DNA of 45,154 nt from Clostridia bacterium. Lineage in GTDB: Bacteria > Bacillota > Clostridia > JAQVDB01. The position numbers were made by a program, and so were the translations under genes. The notes beneath the pieces are model-generated. The model was not told where the DNA came from. It saw nothing but the letters and a program-made list of their open reading frames with translations, and ran no database searches. Positions 17,184 to 25,350 of the stretch are shown piece after piece (the stretch's first letter is position 1; each line of letters starts with the position of its first letter). Where the stretch lies: assembly GCA_028698525.1 (NCBI GenBank), contig JAQVDB010000007.1, positions 1 through 45,154 on the forward strand. Direction: 5' to 3'.

Positions 17184-17615
17184 TTGTTGGTTAAACAGGT
17201 ATCGGTTTTTTTGGAAAACAAATTAGGCAGGCTATCAGAAGTAACGGACCTTCTTAAACAGCATGATATAGATATAAGTGCAATATCCCTTGCAGATACT
17301 ACTAATTTCGGTATTCTGAGGATGATAGTGAGCAATCCTCAAGATGTTGCCAAGATCATAAAAGAAGGTGGATTTACAGTCAGTATAACAGATGTCCTTG
17401 CTTTGAAAGTTTGCGATAAGCCGGGAGGACTTGCCGATGTGCTTAAAATATTGAGAGATAAAAATATAAGTGTTGAATACTTATATTCATTTGTAAAACA
17501 GACTTCAGGCGAAGCTTTGATACTTGTAAAGGTATCAGACCCACAAGATGCTATAGAAACGTTAAAAGCTAGCAATATTAAGCTACTTACAGAAGAAGAG
17601 GTTTATAGCCTTTAA
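17184..17615 (+). CDS. tandem ACT-domain protein
   Basis: A 143-residue protein made of two ACT domains (about 1-68 and 70-140): VKQVSVFLENKLGRLSEVTD begins the first and ALKVCDKPGGLADVLKIL the second. ACT pairs bind amino acids and regulate enzymes or transcription. This form regularly accompanies phenylacetate-CoA ligase and iorAB genes, so it probably senses an aromatic amino acid or aryl acid and tunes the pathway; the target is unknown. The start is taken as TTG 17184, seven bases after AGGAGG; the ATG at 17178 is too close to that site. It is the last gene before a strong terminator. Confidence 0.88.
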   Translation: MLVKQVSVFLENKLGRLSEVTDLLKQHDIDISAISLADTTNFGILRMIVSNPQDVAKIIKEGGFTVSITDVLALKVCDKPGGLADVLKILRDKNISVEYLYSFVKQTSGEALILVKVSDPQDAIETLKASNIKLLTEEEVYSL

Positions 17616-17620
17616 AAATT

Positions 17621-17662
17621 AAAAAAGCTGTATCACACTTTAAAGCGTGATACAGCTTTTTT
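17621..17662 (+). terminator. terminator of the ior-paaK-ACT operon
   Basis: A perfect 16-bp inverted repeat (17621-17636 with 17647-17662) runs into T6, five bases after the ACT-protein stop codon. Confidence 0.9.
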
Positions 17663-17767
17663 AATGCTGGCTGGCAAATATTTGCTACAATAATTTTTTG
17701 GATTGGTATATAATTAAAGTTAGGTCATCATAGACTTGTTACTACTTTTAACATTAGAGGTGCTTAT

Positions 17768-18901
17768 ATGGAATATCAGTATTTAACATCCTGTTGGGTG
17801 GAAATTGATCTTGGTGCATTAAGGAATAATCTAAAAGAGATATGTATGAATCTAAAAGATAATTCATGTGTAATAATGGCAATAGTAAAGGCGAATGCAT
17901 ATGGGCATGGAGCTTGTACAGTGGCTCGAACTGCATTAAAGTATGGGGCTTTCTGTGTTGGTGTAGCAACGCCTGAAGAAGGTATTGCCTTGAGAGAGGA
18001 TGGTATAGAACAACCTATTTTAGTATTAGGAGGGATATTGCCCCAACAAGCTAAATTAGCAGCACAATACGATCTTATACAGACGATATTTACACCGGAA
18101 GCTTTAAGGGCATTGGATAGAGAAGGACAAAGGCTTGGGAAGAAAGTAAAAGTACACATAAAAATTGATACAGGTATGGGAAGAATAGGCGTAAGGAATG
18201 GCGATGAATTAAACTGTTTGCTCCAATGTATAAAGAGTTGTTCTCACATTGATGTAGAGGGTATTTATACTCATTTTTCTGAGTCAGATATAGAGGACAG
18301 AAGCTATACTATAAGGCAATTTCAGCTATTTAATGCTGCAGTTGAACAAGTGAGGGGTGCTGGAATAACACCGAGATACTTACATGCTGCAAATAGCGGG
18401 GCAATAATAGGTTATCCTGAAGCCCATTTTAATTTAGTAAGGGCCGGAATAATAATGTATGGCTATTACCCTTCTCATCAGGTAGAAAAAAGATTAGACT
18501 TAAAGCCTGTGCTTTCATGGAAAACTAAGGTGGTTCATTTAAAGACTGCATCTGTAGGAGAGAGTATAAGCTATGGGAGAACTTATACAACTAAAAAGCC
18601 TACAAAAATTGCTACCGTTAGAGTTGGGTATGCTGATGGGTACAATAGATTGCTATCAAATAAAGGCTATATGTTAGTCAATGGGGCTAAAGCCCCTGTT
18701 ATAGGAAGAGTATGTATGGATCAATGCATGTTGGATGTCACTGATATAGATGACGTTCAAATAGGGGATACTGTAACTATTATAGGAAGTGATGGAGGGC
18801 TGGAAGTTACTGCTGATCATTTAGCTGATTTATGTGATACAATATCTTATGAAATATTGACAGGAATAAGCAGCAGAGTCCCTAGGATGATAAAAAAGTA
18901 G
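17768..18901 (+). CDS. alr: alanine racemase
   Basis: This PLP-dependent enzyme makes D-alanine for peptidoglycan, and at 377 residues has the family's normal length. It begins CWVEIDLGALRNNLKEI, has the PLP-lysine motif AIVKANAYGHGA at about 39-50, KIDTGMGRIGVR around 130, and the catalytic-tyrosine region TVRVGYADGYNRLL around 275, then GRVCMDQCMLDVTD. The ATG at 17768 follows AGAGGTG. It is separated by 11 bases from the formyl-THF cyclo-ligase gene and probably shares a transcript with it. In Clostridia a second alr may exist for sporulation; this copy cannot be told apart by sequence. Confidence 0.96.
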   Translation: MEYQYLTSCWVEIDLGALRNNLKEICMNLKDNSCVIMAIVKANAYGHGACTVARTALKYGAFCVGVATPEEGIALREDGIEQPILVLGGILPQQAKLAAQYDLIQTIFTPEALRALDREGQRLGKKVKVHIKIDTGMGRIGVRNGDELNCLLQCIKSCSHIDVEGIYTHFSESDIEDRSYTIRQFQLFNAAVEQVRGAGITPRYLHAANSGAIIGYPEAHFNLVRAGIIMYGYYPSHQVEKRLDLKPVLSWKTKVVHLKTASVGESISYGRTYTTKKPTKIATVRVGYADGYNRLLSNKGYMLVNGAKAPVIGRVCMDQCMLDVTDIDDVQIGDTVTIIGSDGGLEVTADHLADLCDTISYEILTGISSRVPRMIKK

Positions 18902-18912
18902 TTGGTGAGATT

Positions 18913-19500
18913 ATGATAGCAAAAGTTAAAAAAAATATCAGAAAAGAAATCAAGGAAATAAGGAATTTGATGACATATGCTATGGTGAAAAATAGCAGCG
19001 ATAAAATTTTTCAACATTTAATTGAGAATGAAATTTTTAGAAATTCAATGACTGTATTTACTTATGTTAGTTTTAAAAACGAGGTAAAGACGGATGATTT
19101 AATAAGATATTGTTTGAAAAACCACAAGAAAGTGATTGTACCTTTATGTAATAACAATGCTAAAACCATCAAGCTTTCGGAGCTCAAGCAATTTCCGGAA
19201 GAGTTGGAAAAAGGTACAATGGGAATATTGGAACCCAAGGCAGAATATTTTAGGCCGGTTGATTTAAAAGAGGTAGATCTTGCATTGGTTCCTGCCATTG
19301 CATACGATTATAGAGGTTATAGAGTTGGATATGGTGGTGGTTACTATGATCGTCTGATGGAAAACAAGAGTCCTAATCTATACACCATAGGACTCTGCTA
19401 CCAATTCCAGATTATCCCAAACATACCTCGAGGTGTGCATGATTTTGCGGTGGACTGTATTATAACCGAGGAAGGCATGATTAAAACAGCGATCGGTTAG
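18913..19500 (+). CDS. 5-formyltetrahydrofolate cyclo-ligase
   Basis: A 195-residue enzyme that converts 5-formyl-THF to 5,10-methenyl-THF with ATP, salvaging a dead-end folate. The N-terminal basic stretch KKNIRKEIKEIRNLMT is typical. The catalytic and nucleotide-binding C-terminal region VDLALVPAIAYDYRGYRVGYGGGYYDRLM is unmistakable, and it ends FAVDCIITEEG. GGTGAG precedes ATG 18913. It lies 11 bases behind alr and upstream of a folate-linked MetH-like gene, which gives a small one-carbon group. Confidence 0.94.
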   Translation: MIAKVKKNIRKEIKEIRNLMTYAMVKNSSDKIFQHLIENEIFRNSMTVFTYVSFKNEVKTDDLIRYCLKNHKKVIVPLCNNNAKTIKLSELKQFPEELEKGTMGILEPKAEYFRPVDLKEVDLALVPAIAYDYRGYRVGYGGGYYDRLMENKSPNLYTIGLCYQFQIIPNIPRGVHDFAVDCIITEEGMIKTAIG

Positions 19501-19694
19501 ATATTTTATTACAGACGAAACATCAAGCCGCATCTTTGGGTGCTATATGCACTTTTTACAAAGTTCAGTTTAAAACCACCGAGCAGGGGATTGTATGCAA
19601 GATAAATAAATTGCTTGTAAATATTTGGCTAATAAAACTTGACGAACGGAATATAGGATACTCTAGTACAATTTTAGTATTGGTATATAAAGGG
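19501..19694 (+). other. 194-base leader between cyclo-ligase and MetH-like gene
   Basis: This gap contains a weak hairpin, GTGC-TATAT-GCAC followed by T5 at 19540-19557, that might partly terminate the upstream transcript. The stretch after it is more mixed in composition than typical spacers here and has CCACCGAGCAGGGG at about 19576-19589. I checked for S-box, cobalamin, THF and ZTP riboswitch core motifs and did not find them. The gap could be an unrecognised leader RNA; nothing firmer can be said. Confidence 0.3.
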
Positions 19695-20981
19695 GTGAGG
19701 ATAATAAAAGAAATTAGGGATCTATTAAAAGAAAATAAAATCATAATATATGATGGTGCTATGGGGACTTTTTTGCAGCAACTGGGTTTAAAGAATAATG
19801 AATGTCCTGAAATTTACAATTTAAACAACAAGGCTGTAGTTCAAAAAGTACACACTGCGTATAAAAATGCAGGCAGTGACGTGGTGTTGACCAATACATT
19901 TGGTGCAAACAGGATAAAACTCAAAAAATATAAATTAGAAGACAAAGTCCATGAGATAAATACTAATGCAGTAAAAATCGCTAAAGAGGTGATGGATGGG
20001 CAAGGATATGTTGCATTATCTGTAGGGCCTACAGGCGAGATGTATCAACCATATGGTAGTCTAAATTTTGAGGAAGCGTATGATATATATGCCCAACAAA
20101 TATGTGCAGGTGCAAAAGCCGGTGCAGAGCTAATACATATTGAAACTATGACTGATTTGATAGAGCTTAAGGCAGCAGCATATGCCGCTTTAAATAATAC
20201 ACAGCTTCCAATCGTTGCAACGATGACTTTCGAGAATAACAGAAGGACTCTGATGGGAAGCGATGCAAGCACTGTTGCAAATGTTATAGACGGGATGGGA
20301 GTGGATGCTGTTGGAGTAAACTGTTCTGCAGGACCGGCTGAGCTCATGCCTATTGCCCGTGAAATGGCTGCTATAACTGATAAACCCATTATCATCCAGC
20401 CTAATGCCGGGCTACCTGAATTAAAGAATGGAGTTGTGCACTATCCTTTGAGTCCAGAAGATATGTATTATTTTGCAAAGCAGATGGTTAAGTCAGGAGC
20501 ACAAATACTAGGAGGTTGTTGTGGTACAGGTCCTGAACACATAAAAAATATTAAGGATGCAGTTATTAACATGAAAGCAATAGAGAGAAAAATTGATAAA
20601 CGATTTATTTCATCTGGATATAATACTTTAGAGTTTGATGATCGACTTATAGACAAATACACTGTAAATAAAGTAAATGTTTCTAAAGATTTGTCCGATA
20701 ACATAAATAGAGTTCAAGAAGTTTCTATGTCAGAGGGAGACATAGTTGAATTAGATTTTCAAACTATCGATGCATCAGAAATGGAAACTGCTATTGAATC
20801 GATGAACTTTATACAAAGCATGATTAAAAAACCTTTATTGTTTACTAATATAATGAGTAAGGAACTGCTTGAAGGTATATTAAAAAACTATAAGGGGAGA
20901 GCGGTTATCCGTTCTGGCTCTGAATATGAAACTAAAGCATTCAATGCTATAATCAATAGCTTTGGAGCATATGTTATTTAA
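19695..20981 (+). CDS. homocysteine S-methyltransferase, truncated MetH-like
   Basis: A 428-residue protein. The first 290 residues are the homocysteine-binding barrel of B12-dependent methionine synthase, with IIYDGAMGTFLQQLGL, TNTFGANRIKL and the zinc ligands in VGVNCSAGP and LGGCCGTGPEHI. A divergent linker follows. The last 80 residues (GDIVELDFQTIDAS to the end) match the beginning of the methyl-folate (pterin) barrel of MetH, stopping at about its third strand. The rest of that barrel and the cobalamin and activation domains are absent, and nothing resembling them follows. The start is uncertain: AGGGGTGAGG is present, but the codon at the expected place (19704) is ATA, with GTG at 19695 the only standard start nearby. 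Methyl transfer to homocysteine would need a corrinoid protein supplied in trans. Confidence 0.82.
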   Translation: MRIIKEIRDLLKENKIIIYDGAMGTFLQQLGLKNNECPEIYNLNNKAVVQKVHTAYKNAGSDVVLTNTFGANRIKLKKYKLEDKVHEINTNAVKIAKEVMDGQGYVALSVGPTGEMYQPYGSLNFEEAYDIYAQQICAGAKAGAELIHIETMTDLIELKAAAYAALNNTQLPIVATMTFENNRRTLMGSDASTVANVIDGMGVDAVGVNCSAGPAELMPIAREMAAITDKPIIIQPNAGLPELKNGVVHYPLSPEDMYYFAKQMVKSGAQILGGCCGTGPEHIKNIKDAVINMKAIERKIDKRFISSGYNTLEFDDRLIDKYTVNKVNVSKDLSDNINRVQEVSMSEGDIVELDFQTIDASEMETAIESMNFIQSMIKKPLLFTNIMSKELLEGILKNYKGRAVIRSGSEYETKAFNAIINSFGAYVI

Positions 20982-21050
20982 ACATCTTATTTTAGTTCAA
21001 ACATACGTATTTTAAGCTGTAAAATAATATACTACCTATTGATTTTAGCG

Positions 21051-21118
21051 AATATATCCTGATGGATATGTTTAATTTTTAGGCATATAAAAGTTAAATT
21101 TTCATATCAGGATATATT
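21051..21118. repeat. 68-base symmetric hairpin upstream of degS
   Basis: AATATATCCTGAT at 21051-21063 recurs in perfect inverted form at 21106-21118. Inside, after 7-base non-pairing stretches on both sides, TTTAATTTTT (21071-21080) pairs with AAAAGTTAAA (21089-21098) with one G-T wobble. The whole is a long stem with a symmetric internal loop. There is no T-run behind it, so it is more likely a regulatory site or RNA structure than a terminator. Confidence 0.6.
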
Positions 21119-21157
21119 ATATTTATAATTAAAATTATTTTAGAAAAGGAGATTTAA

Positions 21158-22327
21158 ATGTCTTTTAAAACAAAGACTCCTAACATAAAAGAGCTGGACG
21201 ATATAATCAAAAGAACGCTGGATACAATTGAAAAGAGTAAACAGCAGATAATAGAGATCGCTGAGGCTTCAAGAGAAGAATGTTATGAACTTAAAAACGA
21301 GCTTGAACTGCTAAAATACCAGACTAAACAGATAATAAGTGAAGTAGATAGGCTGGATGAATTAGAAAAACAAAGTAGAAGAAAGTTGATGCTTGTAAGC
21401 AAAAACTTTAAAGAATACAGTGAAAAGGACATAAAAAATGCATATAATAATGCACAGAATCTACAGATTCAGCTCGCTTTGAAAAGGGATAAAGAGCAAC
21501 ATATGATCAAAAAAAGAAATGAGCTTGAAAAGCGATTGATAAAATCTACTAAAATACTTAAAAAATCTGAGGATCTAGTAACACACGTTGGTGTAGCATT
21601 TAATTTTTTATCAGGTAATTTATCCAATATAAGTGATCACTTAGAAGATATTACTCAAAAGCAAATATTAGCAGCCCAAATAATACTTGCTCAGGAAGAG
21701 GAGAGAAGGAAGGTTGCTAGAGACATACATGATGGACCTGCCCAGTTGATGTCAAATATAGTTTTAAAGGCGGAATTGTGTGAAAAGCTGTCTGAAAAAG
21801 ATATAACAATGCTTAAAGGAGAGCTGAACAATCTTAAAGATCTGGTGCGTGGATGTTTAAAGGAAGTGAGAAAGATAATATATGACTTACGGCCTATGTC
21901 ACTTGATGATTTAGGGTTGATGCCGACACTTGAAAGGTATATAAATGACTATCAAGAACGTACTTGTATAGATACTAAGTTCAACGTTATTGGCCAGGAA
22001 GTCAAATTAAAGCTGGTAAGCGAGGTGGCTATATTCAGGATCATCCAGGAGGCACTGAACAATATCTATAAGCACTCCGGGTCAGATAGGGCTAACATAA
22101 AATTTGAGTTTAACAAAAACAATTTGATATTAATGATTAGGGATTATGGAAAAGGCTTTATCCCGGAAGATGTACCCAAAAAGGATGACGAATCTGGCGG
22201 TTTTGGATTAGACAGCATGAGACAGAGAGTAGAGCTATTAGAAGGTAAATTTTCAATTAAGTCGGAGAAAGGAAAAGGCACAATGATTTTTATCAATATT
22301 CCAATAAACTCATGCAAGGAGGAGTAA
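21158..22327 (+). CDS. degS: DegS-type cytoplasmic sensor histidine kinase
   Basis: A 389-residue soluble histidine kinase without membrane segments. Residues 1-175 are largely coiled coil and resemble the DegS sensor region. The phosphorylated His lies in the HisKA_3 box [20 protein letters not shown] near residue 190, and the HATPase domain has [16 protein letters not shown] (N box), RDYGKGF and [17 protein letters not shown]. DegS phosphorylates DegU to control secreted enzymes, motility and related exoproduct genes in Bacillus and relatives. AAAAGGAG precedes ATG 21158. The response regulator gene follows after two bases, and a hairpin lies upstream. Confidence 0.92.
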   Translation: MSFKTKTPNIKELDDIIKRTLDTIEKSKQQIIEIAEASREECYELKNELELLKYQTKQIISEVDRLDELEKQSRRKLMLVSKNFKEYSEKDIKNAYNNAQNLQIQLALKRDKEQHMIKKRNELEKRLIKSTKILKKSEDLVTHVGVAFNFLSGNLSNISDHLEDITQKQILAAQIILAQEEERRKVARDIHDGPAQLMSNIVLKAELCEKLSEKDITMLKGELNNLKDLVRGCLKEVRKIIYDLRPMSLDDLGLMPTLERYINDYQERTCIDTKFNVIGQEVKLKLVSEVAIFRIIQEALNNIYKHSGSDRANIKFEFNKNNLILMIRDYGKGFIPEDVPKKDDESGGFGLDSMRQRVELLEGKFSIKSEKGKGTMIFINIPINSCKEE

Positions 22328-22329
22328 CT

Positions 22330-22989
22330 ATGAATTATATTAGAGTTCTTATTGCTGACGATCACTCTTTAATGAGAAAAGGATTAAAGCAGATACTAGA
22401 ACTGGAAAAGGATATTAAAGTAATAGGACAGGCAGTAGATGGCAAAGAAGCGGTAGATATGTGTATAAAATGTCAGCCTGATGTTGTGCTCATGGATATC
22501 AATATGCCTGTGCTGAATGGCATTCAAGCGGTAAAAAAAATAAGGGAAAGCGGTAGTGAATCAAAAATAATAATGCTGACTATCCATGAAAACAGGGAAT
22601 ATCTATTGAAGACAATAAAAGTAGGGGCAGAAGGTTACATACTAAAAGATGCTGAAGTGGATCACCTTATCGAAGCTATAAGAAATGTGTATAGAGGCGA
22701 AACTTACATCCAACCCAATCTGACTACATATCTTATAAAAGAATTTAGCAAAAGCAACAGAAGAACAACAGAGAAAGATGAATGTAATCTCACTAGAAGA
22801 GAAAGAGAAGTTCTCGAATTGATTGCTGAAGGCATGAATAATAGAGAAATAGCCGATGAATTATTTATAAGCGAAAAGACCGTAAAAAACCATGTATCCA
22901 ACATTTTCAGAAAAATAGATGTGAACGATAGGACACAGGCGGCTATATTTGCGTTCAAGAACAATATGGTTGACAATAATATTGTGTAA
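22330..22989 (+). CDS. degU: DegU-type LuxR-family response regulator
   Basis: A 219-residue response regulator. The receiver domain (about 1-120) shows [18 protein letters not shown], the phosphorylation site [14 protein letters not shown] and the switch Lys region GYILKDAE. The C-terminal LuxR-type helix-turn-helix is [20 protein letters not shown] then [19 protein letters not shown]. The start is ATG 22330 with GGAGGAG immediately upstream inside the degS end; an earlier in-frame start at 22312 lies within degS and lacks a site. Tight coupling to degS supports a cognate pair. Downstream secreted cohesin-type proteins are candidate targets, by analogy only. Confidence 0.93.
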   Translation: MNYIRVLIADDHSLMRKGLKQILELEKDIKVIGQAVDGKEAVDMCIKCQPDVVLMDINMPVLNGIQAVKKIRESGSESKIIMLTIHENREYLLKTIKVGAEGYILKDAEVDHLIEAIRNVYRGETYIQPNLTTYLIKEFSKSNRRTTEKDECNLTRREREVLELIAEGMNNREIADELFISEKTVKNHVSNIFRKIDVNDRTQAAIFAFKNNMVDNNIV

Positions 22990-23007
22990 AGGAGAGGTTA
23001 TGTTTTT

Positions 23008-23553
23008 ATGCTTGAAGACATAAAGTTTGGTATTAGATTGATTGCAACACATTTAGTAATGGTAATTTTGACACTTGTACTTATTCCCATAGTTTTCACT
23101 CTCTTTAAAAGCTCAAATGCTCAATTTATTGGGTTATTGATTTTTACAATAACTTATATACTTGCCATGTGGTCAGATGTAGTAAGACAGGCTTCTAAGG
23201 ATGCAAGAGGGAGAGAGCCCGAAGATAAGCCCTATATTAAAAGTATAATAGCGTCAGCAGTAGTTACCGTTCCTGCTTTGGTTTTTTTCTTATTTATGAT
23301 TTTCGGATTTCCTTCTATACAGTTAAATCCGAATGGTGCTAGTGTGCCCGATATTGCAACCGGGCAAATTGCTGATAGCAATTTAAATATAGGCAATGTT
23401 ATTTTTAGGCTATGGATGTCTCCTTTTTTGTCCTTATATACCAGATTTGAGAATAACTTTTCAGTTGTTAGTGTGGTGACTGTTATAATTATACCGTTAT
23501 TGATAAATATAGCATATATTTATGGGTACAATCGTCAAAAAAGTAAAAAGTGA
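23008..23553 (+). CDS. four-helix membrane protein of unknown function
   Basis: A 181-residue membrane protein with four clear hydrophobic helices, near residues 10-33, 37-58, 82-104 and 150-173. Between helices 2 and 3 is a short charged cytosolic loop (DVVRQASKDARGREPED), and between 3 and 4 a polar loop that should be extracellular. I do not recognise the family. It starts at ATG 23008 after AAAGGAGAGG, 18 bases behind degU, and ends at a terminator, so it is co-transcribed with degS-degU. That position suggests a link to signalling or secretion, as inference only. Confidence 0.75.
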   Translation: MLEDIKFGIRLIATHLVMVILTLVLIPIVFTLFKSSNAQFIGLLIFTITYILAMWSDVVRQASKDARGREPEDKPYIKSIIASAVVTVPALVFFLFMIFGFPSIQLNPNGASVPDIATGQIADSNLNIGNVIFRLWMSPFLSLYTRFENNFSVVSVVTVIIIPLLINIAYIYGYNRQKSKK

Positions 23554-23588
23554 TGCGAATGATAAAAAGCATCGCTTTTTATTTTTTG
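23545..23588 (+). terminator. terminator of the degS-degU-membrane protein operon
   Basis: AAAAAGTGATGC (23545-23556) pairs with GCATCGCTTTTT (23569-23580) with one wobble, followed by a T-rich run. The 5' arm spans the stop codon of the membrane-protein gene. Confidence 0.85.
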
Positions 23589-23681
23589 TAAAAAAAGCCA
23601 AAATGAAGAAGGAAAAAGTCAAAATATAAAGAATATAGTAAAATAAGCAAAATTAGAATTATAAAATAGGAAGGTGATAGC

Positions 23682-25346
23682 ATGCAAAAAAAGACGAGGA
23701 TGTTGCCTTTAATAATTTTGCTTATTTCATTTCTAAATGTGTTGTATATTTCTATAGCTCCTCCATATGTATCCGCTGAAGAAAATAGACCTATCATAAA
23801 AATTCTACCTGATAAAGAATATGTAAGGAAAGATGATGTATTTAAATTAAAAATTATAGCAGAGAATGTTGAAAACTTATATGCAATTGAGTTTAATATG
23901 CTCTATAACTATTACTCTTTTGAAGTATTGGATTCATTACCTGATCAGCCGGGGACTAACATAACGTCTGGAAAGGTTATGAATGGTGACGATTCTTCTA
24001 TTGTTCTAGTTAATAATGTAGTAGATGGTGGGAAAATAACCTATGTGGCATCTTTTCTAGGTGAATCCAATGGATTTTCTGGGACAACCACTATTGCTAC
24101 GGTAGATGTTAAGGCAATAGATAATATCGATTTTAAAAAGAGAGATTTTATATTAATCGATGTGAAGTTAGCTGATGAAAAAGGGTCTAAAATCCAGGCG
24201 GAATACAAGAATTGTAGCATCTATGTAGACAATACTCCTCCAAGAATAGCAGAGATAAGCACTATGGGTAATGAAAAGATAAAGGTTGAATTTGATGAGG
24301 ATATTACCTATGAAACTCTTTCTAATTTAAACAATTATTATATAGCAAATCTTGATATTAATAATATCGAAGTTATAGATCAAAGAACTGTTATATTATC
24401 TACTCAAAAACAGGTAGGTGGTGAGAAGTATTTGCTCTATGCAAGTAATATTGCTGATAGAGCTGGCAATATAATAGTGGAGCAAGGAGAGGGAAATAGT
24501 TTTTTAGGTTGCGGACATATGTATATGGAGATAGAAGAAGAGGTATATGATAATTACGATTTTTACCTTGATGTGAAAACAGGGATGACAAAATATCCTA
24601 ACATGGTGGGATTTAAAATAAGCTATGACCCAGAGTTTTTAAAATTTCAAGAGATCCAGGTTCCTGAACATTTATCATCAAAAGTAAAAAAAGTACCTGG
24701 CTATAACGTGATAGATGAAGAAAAGGGCATAATAGAATACATGATAAAAATATATGACGACAATATTAATTATCTTTGTGATGGTGAATGTATATCAAAG
24801 ATAAAGTTCAAACCTTTAAAATTGGGAGGCACAGTATTTAATTTTATAAATGCTGATATTATTACATCTCTTGACAACAGCAGAATTCCTACAAATGCTC
24901 ACAATATGAATTTCTATATAAATCCAGTATACGATATAAACGGCAAAATTAATGCTAAAAGAACTAATAATAGCAATACTAGTGTTAAGCTTGTAGCAGA
25001 AAATAGGACTGCAAAAATAGGACTAGATGGTACATTTATGCTTGAAAAGGTAAAACCAGGTAAATATAAATTGGACATAGCTAAAAGAGGATATTTAAAA
25101 AAGATAATTAATGTAAATATAGTTGATAGGCATGTTGCATTAAATGTGGATCTAATACCCGGGGATTTAAATGGTGATAATATAATAGATATTTCCGATT
25201 GTGTAAAAGCCGGATATGCGTATGGGAGCAAGCCTACGGATGAGAGATGGCTTCCAGAGCTGGATTACGATGCAAATAATTTAATTGATATTTACGATAT
25301 AGTAAATGTTACTAGAAATTATGGTAAGCAATTCAAAGAGGAATAG
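23682..25346 (+). CDS. secreted cohesin-like / Ig-like protein with a C-terminal dockerin-type module
   Basis: A 554-residue exported protein. The signal peptide is residues 1-30, ending PYVSAEE. Residues about 35-170 form a cohesin-type domain (LKIIAENVENLYAIEFNML, FLGESNGFSGTTTIATVDV). An Ig-like segment (TPPRIAEISTMGNEKIKVEF) spans about 180-275. A second cohesin-like domain (LDVKTGMTKYPNMVGFKISY) follows at about 280-400. Next comes a carboxypeptidase-regulatory-like fold (DGTFMLEKVKPGKYKLDIAK), then a dockerin-like pair of calcium loops, GDLNGDNIIDISDCVKA and DYDANNLIDIYDIVNV, near the end. Both partners of the cohesin-dockerin system thus appear in one chain. No catalytic or sortase motif is seen. 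AGGAAGGTG precedes ATG 23682. A role in surface assembly is inferred. Confidence 0.82.
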   Translation: MQKKTRMLPLIILLISFLNVLYISIAPPYVSAEENRPIIKILPDKEYVRKDDVFKLKIIAENVENLYAIEFNMLYNYYSFEVLDSLPDQPGTNITSGKVMNGDDSSIVLVNNVVDGGKITYVASFLGESNGFSGTTTIATVDVKAIDNIDFKKRDFILIDVKLADEKGSKIQAEYKNCSIYVDNTPPRIAEISTMGNEKIKVEFDEDITYETLSNLNNYYIANLDINNIEVIDQRTVILSTQKQVGGEKYLLYASNIADRAGNIIVEQGEGNSFLGCGHMYMEIEEEVYDNYDFYLDVKTGMTKYPNMVGFKISYDPEFLKFQEIQVPEHLSSKVKKVPGYNVIDEEKGIIEYMIKIYDDNINYLCDGECISKIKFKPLKLGGTVFNFINADIITSLDNSRIPTNAHNMNFYINPVYDINGKINAKRTNNSNTSVKLVAENRTAKIGLDGTFMLEKVKPGKYKLDIAKRGYLKKIINVNIVDRHVALNVDLIPGDLNGDNIIDISDCVKAGYAYGSKPTDERWLPELDYDANNLIDIYDIVNVTRNYGKQFKEE

Positions 25347-25350
25347 GTTT

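Noticed and set aside
19501-19694. Possible SAM, cobalamin, THF or ZTP riboswitch before the MetH-like gene
   Set aside because: None of the core conserved blocks of these classes could be placed; kept only as an undefined leader.
18913-19694. 6S RNA next to the formyl-THF cyclo-ligase gene, as in proteobacteria
   Set aside because: The gap after the gene lacks the long bulged duplex of 6S RNA, and this neighbourhood is not expected in Clostridia.
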